A DNA stretch of 6,349 nt from Candidatus Sumerlaeota bacterium (GTDB lineage: Bacteria; Sumerlaeota; T1SED10-198M), in the NCBI GenBank assembly GCA_003554345.1, contig PWGE01000096.1, positions 1 to 6,349 of the forward strand, written 5' to 3'. How positions within the stretch are numbered: the first letter of the stretch is position 1; the number at the start of each line of letters is the position of its first letter. Shown piece after piece: positions 1 through 4,832 of this stretch. The notes under the pieces were generated by a model, which was not told the origin of the DNA, made no database searches, and saw nothing but the letters and a program-made list of their open reading frames with translations. A program made the position numbers and the translations under genes.

Positions 1-587
1 GTGATAAACTGAATCTTTTACCCTGTGCGTCCCTGGGACAGCTGACAGAGCAGGATTTCAAGTGTCTTTCTTCTGCCGGTTTAACCCGTTACCATCATAA
101 CCTGGAAACAGCGCCTTCTCATTTTCCCAGGATTATCACTTCTCATACCTTCGGGGAGAGAAAAAAAACTGTTCAACGTGCGTATCATGCCGGTTTAGAA
201 GTATGTAGTGGCGGCATTATTGGAATGGGGGAAAACGAAGAGCAGCGCCTGGAACTGGCACTGGAACTCAGTCGATTACCGGTCTCTTCAATACCGGTCA
301 ATATCCTGGTTCCTATTAAAGGCACTCCTCTTGAGGATGTTAAACCTCTTACGCTTGAAGAAATTATACGGGCCCTGGCAATTTTTCGTATAGTCAATCC
401 TGATAAGGTGGTAAAAGTAGCAGCAGGACGGGAAGAATACCTGGAAGATTTTCAGGGACTGGTCTTCTGGGCACTGGCTAACGGATTTATTACCGGTGAT
501 TACCTCACCCTTAAGGGCCGGACTTCTGAAAAAGATCTTAAAATGTCACAGGTGCTGGATGTTCTATGGGGTTCGAAGAAAGACTGA
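1..587 (+). CDS. bioB: Biotin synthase BioB, C-terminal part (5' truncated by window edge)
   Basis: Radical-SAM enzyme that inserts sulfur into dethiobiotin, the last step of biotin synthesis; cytoplasmic. The reading frame is open from base 3 (first complete codon) to TGA at 585-587, giving 194 residues, somewhat more than half of a typical 320-350 residue BioB. The N-terminal radical-SAM CxxxCxxC cluster lies outside the window. Visible family landmarks are: LPCASLG, whose Cys codon at 24-26 matches the second [2Fe-2S] ligand; RYHHNLET, the substrate-binding strand (E. coli has YNHNLDT); EVCSGGIIGMGE, with a cluster Cys at 204-206; VNILVPIKGTPLE; and VAAGREE, with the Arg codon at 429-431 corresponding to the unusual Arg cluster ligand. 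All visible ligands are intact, so the enzyme looks functional. The 3' end overlaps bioF by 22 nt. Ligand roles come from knowledge of E. coli BioB; the motifs are read directly. Confidence 0.96.
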   Translation, partial: DKLNLLPCASLGQLTEQDFKCLSSAGLTRYHHNLETAPSHFPRIITSHTFGERKKTVQRAYHAGLEVCSGGIIGMGENEEQRLELALELSRLPVSSIPVNILVPIKGTPLEDVKPLTLEEIIRALAIFRIVNPDKVVKVAAGREEYLEDFQGLVFWALANGFITGDYLTLKGRTSEKDLKMSQVLDVLWGSKKD

Positions 588-1711
588 GCAGGCACCTTGC
601 TAAACGCCGGGAAAAAGGTCTCTATCGTGAACTTCCTTCTTACCGGCTTTATGGTGATAACAGGATAATCAACCTTGCCGGTAATGATTATCTGGGACTT
701 TCCCGTCATCCGGCTATTAAAGAAGCCTGTGCTCGTGCTGCACGTGATAGGGGGGCTGGCAACTGTGCTTCACGCCTGATATCCGGGAATCATCCTGATT
801 ACCAGAGGCTCGAAGAAAAGCTTTCTCAATGGTTGAATCGGGAAGTACTCGTTTTTGGAAGTGGCTTTCTGGCAAATGTGGGGGTGTTGAGTTGTATCGC
901 CGGACGACATGATGTTTTTTTTGCTGATAAGCTGGTCCATAGAAGCATTATTGAAGGAATGAAATTATCCGGTGCCCGTATAGAACGTTTCTCTCATAAT
1001 GATATGGATGATTTGAAAAGATTACTGGAACGAAAAAGAGGGCAGGCTGATAACGCTTTTATTGTTACAGAAGGTCTCTTCAGTATGACCGGCAGTGTTC
1101 CTCCCTGGCAGGAGATTGTTCATCTGAAAAAGGCATTCGATTGTCATTTATACGTGGATGAAGCTCACAGTATCGGTGTGTGGGGACCTGACGGAAAGGG
1201 ATTGGCAGCTGCCGCCGGTTGCCTGGATGAAATCGATATATTTCTCGGGACCTTTGGTAAAGGATGGGGGAATTATGGTTCTTTTCTGGCAGCAACTTCC
1301 CTTCTTAAGGATTATCTCGTGAATTTTGCTCCTTCGCTGATATATTCGACAGCTCTTCCCCCCTCTGTGCTTGCGGGTATTCAGGCTTCATGGGATGTGA
1401 TCACTTCAAAAGAGGGGGAAAAGCGCAGAGAGAAATTAAGAGAAAATATCGAATACTTCTGTGAGAAGTATAAAGGACGTTCTTTGAAAAGACGGGGCAA
1501 TTGCCAGATACAGGCTCTTATGGCAGAGGATATCAAGACAATGCTGAAAGCCCATGCATACTTGAAAGAGGCTGGTTATATAACGGCAGCAATACGTCCT
1601 CCTACAGTACCTCCTGGCATGGCTATGATTCGGCTCAGTCTTCATGCAGAGATTTCAAAGAAACAGATGAGTGAATTAACAGAGGTTCTGAACATGGTTG
1701 ATACTGATTAG
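566..1711 (+). CDS. bioF: 8-amino-7-oxononanoate (KAPA) synthase, PLP-dependent
   Basis: Condenses pimeloyl-ACP/CoA with L-alanine to 8-amino-7-oxononanoate, the first ring-forming step of biotin synthesis. It is a cytoplasmic fold-type I PLP enzyme of the alpha-oxoamine synthase family. At 381 residues it has the normal family length. Landmarks: NLAGNDYLGLSRHP (36-49), SRLISGNHPDYQRLE (69-83), DKLVHRS with the cofactor-stacking His125, TEGLFSMTGSVPP (168-180), DEAHSIGVWG with Asp198 and His201 (198-207), GTFGKGWGNYGSF with the probable Schiff-base Lys232, and IRPPTVPPG (343-351) near the C-terminus. The ATG at 566 gives the usual amphipathic N-terminus (EERLSRHLAKRREKGLYR). Only a weak AGGTG precedes it, and it sits inside bioB, which points to translational coupling. 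Related family members (glycine C-acetyltransferase, 5-aminolevulinate synthase) are possible by fold, but adjacency to bioB and the RPPTVP motif favour BioF. Confidence 0.95.
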   Translation: MGFEERLSRHLAKRREKGLYRELPSYRLYGDNRIINLAGNDYLGLSRHPAIKEACARAARDRGAGNCASRLISGNHPDYQRLEEKLSQWLNREVLVFGSGFLANVGVLSCIAGRHDVFFADKLVHRSIIEGMKLSGARIERFSHNDMDDLKRLLERKRGQADNAFIVTEGLFSMTGSVPPWQEIVHLKKAFDCHLYVDEAHSIGVWGPDGKGLAAAAGCLDEIDIFLGTFGKGWGNYGSFLAATSLLKDYLVNFAPSLIYSTALPPSVLAGIQASWDVITSKEGEKRREKLRENIEYFCEKYKGRSLKRRGNCQIQALMAEDIKTMLKAHAYLKEAGYITAAIRPPTVPPGMAMIRLSLHAEISKKQMSELTEVLNMVDTD

Positions 1712-1746
1712 AAAGTAATTGATATGGTATTCCCGGAGAAGTTGAT

Positions 1747-1752
1747 TATAAT
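1747..1752 (+). promoter_or_regulatory. Candidate -10 element upstream of the exported protein gene
   Basis: A perfect TATAAT lies 33 nt before the ATG at 1786, in the 74-bp gap after bioF. The only -35-like hexamer is TTGATA at 1719-1724, and the 22-nt spacer is too long for a normal sigma-70 promoter. At 17-nt spacing no -35 is recognisable. A strong AAAGGAG Shine-Dalgarno follows at 1773-1779. The gap, the hexamer and the strong RBS suggest independent expression of the next gene, but AT-rich DNA produces such hexamers by chance. Confidence 0.25.
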
Positions 1753-1785
1753 AAACCGGCAGTAAATAAAGTAAAGGAGTACACC

Positions 1786-2277
1786 ATGAAAAAGCAGTTG
1801 CTGACCCTGTGTATGGTTCTGTTGTGTATGGGATGGTTGTGTGCTGATTTTTATGTGATTTCCGGAGTGGGACGGTTAGGAGATCCTTTTGTTTTTGTCG
1901 ACAATACAATCACCTTTGTCACTAATTTGACTCCAGAGGTGGCTCCTGAAGGAACAGTGGTACAATTATCAGGACTGGAAAAGCGCCGTGACGTAAACTT
2001 TGCAGAAGCACGACTTGCCATTGAATTGGAACCTGACCCGGAGAATATATATACTGTTGCAGGAACAGGAAGAAAGGGTGATCCTTATGTCTATGTCGAG
2101 GATAAGGTGACTTATCTTACGAACCTTTCAGGAGAAGAGGTTGGTATCGGTTCGTTGGTTTCTATTTATAACCTGCGCGAACGTGAAAATGTGAATTTTG
2201 CGATAGGAGTGGAGTATATACCTCCGGAAAAGGAAAAAGATAATAGTGATTCTCCGGCGGAGACGGTAAAAGAGTAA
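1786..2277 (+). CDS. Small exported protein with two tandem TRAM/OB-like domains, function unknown
   Basis: I do not recognise this as a named gene. The ATG is 6 nt after an AAAGGAG site. The 163-residue product begins MKK followed by a hydrophobic stretch (5-19), with a plausible signal peptidase I site after LCA (residue 20). No good lipobox precedes Cys14 or Cys19, so a soluble periplasmic or secreted protein is more likely than a lipoprotein. The mature part is two copies of one domain: residues 22-73 align with 88-139 without gaps at 22 of 52 identical positions. Each copy reads GxGRxGDP, then alternating hydrophobics, then (F/Y)(V/L)TNL, a Gly, and finally V-N-F-A. Spacing and residues resemble the TRAM beta-barrel, an RNA-binding OB-like domain of MiaB/TrmA enzymes and small archaeal proteins; I recall that consensus from memory. 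The tail (146-163) is polar and charged, with PPEKEKDNSDSP, and probably disordered. No catalytic motif is seen. It has gaps of 74 and 138 bp on its two sides, so it is probably its own unit. Gene call sure; fold inferred; role unknown. Confidence 0.85.
   Translation: MKKQLLTLCMVLLCMGWLCADFYVISGVGRLGDPFVFVDNTITFVTNLTPEVAPEGTVVQLSGLEKRRDVNFAEARLAIELEPDPENIYTVAGTGRKGDPYVYVEDKVTYLTNLSGEEVGIGSLVSIYNLRERENVNFAIGVEYIPPEKEKDNSDSPAETVKE
1849..2202 (+). repeat. Two-unit internal protein repeat (1849-2004 and 2047-2202)
   Basis: The two 156-bp segments encode the 52-residue copies described for the exported protein, separated by 14 codons (residues 74-87). They are 22/52 identical in protein, with the best-kept blocks GRxGDP, TNL and VNFA. 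At DNA level only short patches such as GATCCTT remain alike, so this is an old duplication kept by selection on the protein, not a recent DNA repeat. Confidence 0.85.
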
Positions 2278-2296
2278 AAGGTGGGTTAATCGTACT

Positions 2297-2375
2297 GTTA
2301 CGCGGTATCTCCGATATATATAATCCTCATGAAGTGATTATATATCAGGAGCGCTTCATATCGGTAACGTTTTTT
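2297..2375 (+). promoter_or_regulatory. Nested inverted repeats with T6 run before iorB (terminator, attenuator or operator)
   Basis: The 138-bp gap 2278-2415 has no convincing ORF but strong dyad symmetry. The core is a perfect 10-bp stem, ATATATAATC (2316-2325) with GATTATATAT (2336-2345), around a 10-nt loop. Further pairings are available: CTCC (2309-2312) with GGAG (2348-2351); CCGATAT (2311-2317) with ATATCGG (2358-2364); ATGAAG (2329-2334) with CTTCAT (2354-2359); and an outer GTTAC (2297-2301) with GTAAC (2364-2368). Some of these exclude each other. TTTTTT follows at 2370-2375. As RNA it could terminate transcription of the exported-protein gene, although the stem is AT-rich for an intrinsic terminator. 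As DNA, the left arm contains TATAAT (2319-2324), so the dyad could be an operator over a promoter for iorB. The structure is visible; its role is inferred. Confidence 0.5.
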
Positions 2376-2415
2376 GCCCGGAAAATGAATGATAAAGTAA
2401 AGAGAGGAGTAATAC

Positions 2416-3021
2416 ATGGAAACGAGTATTTTCTTGTGTGGAGTTGGAGGACAGGGGATTCTCAAGTTAAATGAGCTGATATCCTGGGCAGCTTTGCTTG
2501 CCGGGAACGATGTTAAAGGAAATGAGGTTCACGGTATGGCACAGCGTGGGGGGAGCGTGGTGTGTCATCTGCGCATTGGTTCTAAGGTCTATTCCCCTCT
2601 TATTCCTATGGGAGAGGCAGATTTTATCTTGTCACTTGAAAAGATAGAAGTGCTTCGCTATCATCATTATTTAAAAAAAGAGGGTGGTAAGGTCATGATT
2701 AACGATTTTAGCATCATTCCTACCACTGTTGCTACCGGTTCTGCCACCTATCCTGAAAATGCGGGCTCTTTATATGGAGAAGTGTTTTCAGATTACATCT
2801 TATTACCTGCTACCAAAATGGCATCTGAAGCAGGTACTCCCCGGGCGGCAAATACCGTTCTGGCTGGTTGCCTTGCTCCCCATCTGAATTTTGAGGATAA
2901 CATCTGGGAAAAAGCCATTGAAAAGGTTTTTCCCTCCAGGCTGGTCGAAATAAACAGGGAAGCTTTTCAAAAGGGGTTTTCATATGCTGCCCGTTTAGCA
3001 CAAAAAGGAGATGGTGATTGA
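2416..3021 (+). CDS. iorB: Indolepyruvate ferredoxin oxidoreductase beta subunit (2-oxoacid oxidoreductase gamma-type domain)
   Basis: Small subunit of the enzyme that oxidatively decarboxylates aryl pyruvates (from Trp, Phe, Tyr) to aryl-acetyl-CoA with ferredoxin as electron acceptor; cytoplasmic, oxygen-sensitive. The 201 residues match the usual IorB length of about 190-200. Landmarks are: the N-terminal GVGGQGILKLNELI (9-22), a Rossmann-like loop of the POR gamma family; EVHGMAQRGGSV (37-48), which is typical of IorB rather than of PorG or VorC; GEADFILSLEKIEVLRY (66-82); AGTPRAANTVLAG (139-151); and EINREAFQKGFSYA near the end. The ATG has a strong GAGAGGAG site at 2402-2409. The thiamine- and Fe-S-binding partner IorA, commonly encoded next to iorB, is not in the window, and neither is a phenylacetyl-CoA ligase. 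The protein needs IorA from elsewhere to act. Family assignment is strong; the exact substrate is inferred. Confidence 0.9.
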   Translation: METSIFLCGVGGQGILKLNELISWAALLAGNDVKGNEVHGMAQRGGSVVCHLRIGSKVYSPLIPMGEADFILSLEKIEVLRYHHYLKKEGGKVMINDFSIIPTTVATGSATYPENAGSLYGEVFSDYILLPATKMASEAGTPRAANTVLAGCLAPHLNFEDNIWEKAIEKVFPSRLVEINREAFQKGFSYAARLAQKGDGD

Positions 3022-3229
3022 GATTTTGAAAATAGTTTCTGCAGTGTGCCCTTTAATTTCCGGTAACTCTCAAGCAGAAGTAAAAGGATATACATGGAGA
3101 ACAGTGAAACAGGTTGTTTTTGCCGGTTTTATAGTTTTTCTGACTTCATAAAAAGCATTTATAATTGAGAGGATGCTTATTCGGGTGACTTTCATCATAT
3201 GAAACTATATTTTCTTAAAAGGTGATGTC
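3022..3229 (+). other. 208-bp intergenic gap with doubtful tiny ORFs
   Basis: No convincing gene or RNA is seen. Two very short frames are present. One (3011-3151, 46 codons) starts ATG-GTG inside the end of iorB with GGAG touching the ATG, too close for efficient initiation; its C-terminal third is hydrophobic (VVFAGFIVFLTS). The other (3094-3168, 24 codons) has a well-placed AAAAGGA at 3082-3088. Neither resembles a protein I know. A weak 6-bp inverted repeat, AAGCAT (3153-3158) with ATGCTT (3173-3178), lacks a T run, so it is a poor terminator. TATAAT at 3160-3165 could be a -10 for the glycosyltransferase cluster, but no good -35 is visible. Confidence 0.4.
3217..3226 (+). promoter_or_regulatory. 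Ribosome binding site deciding the TTG start of the glycosyltransferase
   Basis: AAAAGGTGAT ends 3 nt before TTG at 3230, and the AGG core is 7 nt upstream. An in-frame TGA at 3200-3202 excludes longer forms except for an unlikely ATT start. The nearby ATG at 3225 is in another frame that closes after fewer than 40 codons. TTG therefore gives the expected GT-B N-terminus ANIVIVGPVPPYRGG. Confidence 0.6.
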
Positions 3230-4363
3230 TTGGCAAATATCGTCATTGTTGGACCTGTTCCTCCTTATAGAGGTGGTATTTCTCATTATAATCAGCTGTT
3301 ACTGTCAGCCCTTCGTTCAGAAGGACATACCACCCATGTGATAAGTTATAAAAGGATGTATCCCCGGTTTATTTATCCCGGCAAAAGTGATAAAGAACCG
3401 GAAGGAGAGGGAATGAATGATGAACATGTCTATTACTGTCTTGATTCACTGAATCCATTTACATGGCTGAAGGCTTTGCGTATCATTCGGAAATGTCATG
3501 CTGATGTTGTGGTGTTCCCCTGGTGGACTGCTTTTTGGTCGGTCTTGATCAGTACTCTCTGTCTGGGCCTGCGGCTGAGAAGAAAGAGGCCCCGTATTTT
3601 GTTTTTATGTCATAATATCTATGACCACGAAGGGGGACGTTTAAAGAACACCTTAACCCGATTGACCCTGAAGCAGGCTGACACTTTTTTTGTCCATTCG
3701 AAAAAGCACCGGAAAACACTCATATCCCTCATGCCTGGTAAGAGAGCACTTTTCCACCCTATGCCTGTGTTTAAAATGTTTCCGTCGGACAGGAAATTGC
3801 CTGAAGTACCATCAGATATACCCCGCAAGAGGCATATTGGTTTATTTTTTGGATTCATACGCCCCTATAAAGGGGTCGATATACTCTTGCAGGCGGTTCC
3901 TCTTATTTTACATAAAGTGCCCGATTTTCATCTTGTTGTGGCGGGCGAAGCAATGTGGGATCTTCAGAAGAAATATGCCGCCCTGGTTGAGGAGCTCAAT
4001 ATTCGGGACCATGTCACTTTTCACTGGAGATATATTCCTGGTAAAATGGCAGAAAGTTACTTCAGGTCGGCGGATGTTCTTATCCTTCCTTACCGCAGAG
4101 CGTCTGGCAGTGCCCTGATTACCCTTGGTTATCATTATGAGGTGCCTGTTATTGCCACCCGTACCGGAAATTTTGAAGAGATAATAGAACATGGAAAAAA
4201 TGGATATGTGGTTGAACCAGAAAACATTCAATCTTTAGCTCATTTTGTGATACAATATTTTACAAAATATAAGAAGAAAGAATTTGTATCACATTTGAGA
4301 GGAAGTCATAAAACCGGTGATTGGAAAACTGTGGCATCTATGATTGTTACAGGAAAGGAATGA
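3230..4363 (+). CDS. GT-B fold glycosyltransferase, GT4-like
   Basis: Probably transfers a sugar from a nucleotide-sugar donor to a surface glycan or lipid-linked acceptor at the cytoplasmic face of the membrane; donor and acceptor cannot be read from sequence. The 377 residues fit a single GT-B enzyme. The N-terminal domain begins IVIVGPVPPYRGGISHYNQ (4-22), with the glycine loop common in GT4. A hydrophobic, Trp-rich patch (97-115, PWWTAFWSVLISTLCLGL) may touch the membrane. The C-terminal donor domain has LFFGFIRPYKGVDILLQA (205-222), with the phosphate-contacting Arg211/Lys214 type motif, VVAGE (236-240), SADVLILPYR (280-289), VPVIATRTGNFEEII (305-319) and HGKNGYVVEP (321-330). The usual EX7E glutamates are replaced by Ala291 and Leu299, giving an ASGSALITLGYHYEVP arrangement like other GT4 subgroups that have a Ser-Gly loop. 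The start is TTG. yraN follows after 4 nt. Confidence 0.88.
   Translation: MANIVIVGPVPPYRGGISHYNQLLLSALRSEGHTTHVISYKRMYPRFIYPGKSDKEPEGEGMNDEHVYYCLDSLNPFTWLKALRIIRKCHADVVVFPWWTAFWSVLISTLCLGLRLRRKRPRILFLCHNIYDHEGGRLKNTLTRLTLKQADTFFVHSKKHRKTLISLMPGKRALFHPMPVFKMFPSDRKLPEVPSDIPRKRHIGLFFGFIRPYKGVDILLQAVPLILHKVPDFHLVVAGEAMWDLQKKYAALVEELNIRDHVTFHWRYIPGKMAESYFRSADVLILPYRRASGSALITLGYHYEVPVIATRTGNFEEIIEHGKNGYVVEPENIQSLAHFVIQYFTKYKKKEFVSHLRGSHKTGDWKTVASMIVTGKE
4352..4359 (+). promoter_or_regulatory. Ribosome binding site fixing the yraN start at ATG 4368
   Basis: GGAAAGGA lies 8 nt before ATG 4368, inside the last codons of the glycosyltransferase gene. An in-frame TTG at 4344 would lengthen YraN by eight residues but lies upstream of this site, so the ATG is preferred. 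Confidence 0.6.
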
Positions 4364-4367
4364 ACTT

Positions 4368-4832
4368 ATGAGATCATTTTTGCCGCTACTTTCCCGGTTA
4401 CGGTTTTTTCACGGGGCAGAGAAAAGTCTTTTGGCGAACAGTATTGATGGAAAGCCCGGAGAACAGGGTGAGTATCTGGCGGCAAAGTTTCTGGCAAAAA
4501 AAAGATTTGTGATTGAAGCCCGGAATGTCTTAACACCTTTTGGTGAAATTGATATTGTGGCGAGGCGGAAGAAACGAGTTTATTTTGTGGAGGTTAAATC
4601 TCTATCCGGCAAAGCAGAAGAAGATCCCCGCATAAACCTGACGCCTGAGAAACTGTCGCATTTTTTTCGCAGTGGTTTGTTTTATGCCAGAAAATATGAC
4701 CTGTCTTGTTCCTTTTCTTTTGCTGCAGTAATTGTAATCCTGAAGCCTCAAACCATTCACTGGTATGATAATCTCACTCTCGATTGTGATGCTGAAAATA
4801 TTATAAAATTCGGGAGGAAAAATAGATTATGA
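4368..4832 (+). CDS. yraN: YraN/UPF0102 family protein, endonuclease-like fold
   Basis: Member of a widespread bacterial family (UPF0102) with a restriction-endonuclease/Holliday-junction-resolvase-like fold and no settled function. With ATG 4368 the product is 154 residues. The conserved core starts at GEQGEYLAAKFLAKK (31-45) and continues with RN (52-53), FGEIDIVARR (58-67) and VYFVEVKSL (71-79). Glu60, Asp62, Glu75 and Lys77 fit the D/E-(x)n-ExK nuclease metal site, so activity is not visibly lost. The core ends with SFSFAAVIVIL and an aromatic IHWYDNL. Most relatives are about 115-130 residues. The extra is mainly at the N-terminus (1-28), which has hydrophobic and basic residues (FLPLLSRLRFF) and is not family-conserved as far as I know. 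It lies 4 nt after the glycosyltransferase and overlaps guaA by 4 nt (ATGA), which suggests coupled translation. Family call strong; biochemical role unknown. Confidence 0.88.
   Translation: MRSFLPLLSRLRFFHGAEKSLLANSIDGKPGEQGEYLAAKFLAKKRFVIEARNVLTPFGEIDIVARRKKRVYFVEVKSLSGKAEEDPRINLTPEKLSHFFRSGLFYARKYDLSCSFSFAAVIVILKPQTIHWYDNLTLDCDAENIIKFGRKNRL

Noticed and set aside
1080-1295. Minus-strand frames opposite bioF, iorB, the glycosyltransferase and guaA
   Set aside because: All are antisense shadows of well-supported genes, with no recognisable motif and no gap left for them.
1822-1845. Possible lipoprotein signal at Cys14 or Cys19 of the exported protein
   Set aside because: Residues before Cys14 (VLL) and Cys19 (GWL) do not fit the lipobox L-A/S-G/A-C. 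A signal peptidase I cut after LCA fits better.
3153-3178. AAGCAT/ATGCTT inverted repeat as terminator of iorB
   Set aside because: Only 6 bp with a 14-nt loop and no following T run; weak enough to be chance.
3690-4118. A 142-codon + strand frame inside the glycosyltransferase gene
   Set aside because: It lies wholly within the glycosyltransferase in another frame. Its translation is Cys/Phe-rich with no family motif, while the main frame carries clear GT-B motifs throughout.
4344-4367. TTG start extending YraN by eight residues
   Set aside because: It lies upstream of the GGAAAGGA site, which is correctly spaced for ATG 4368.
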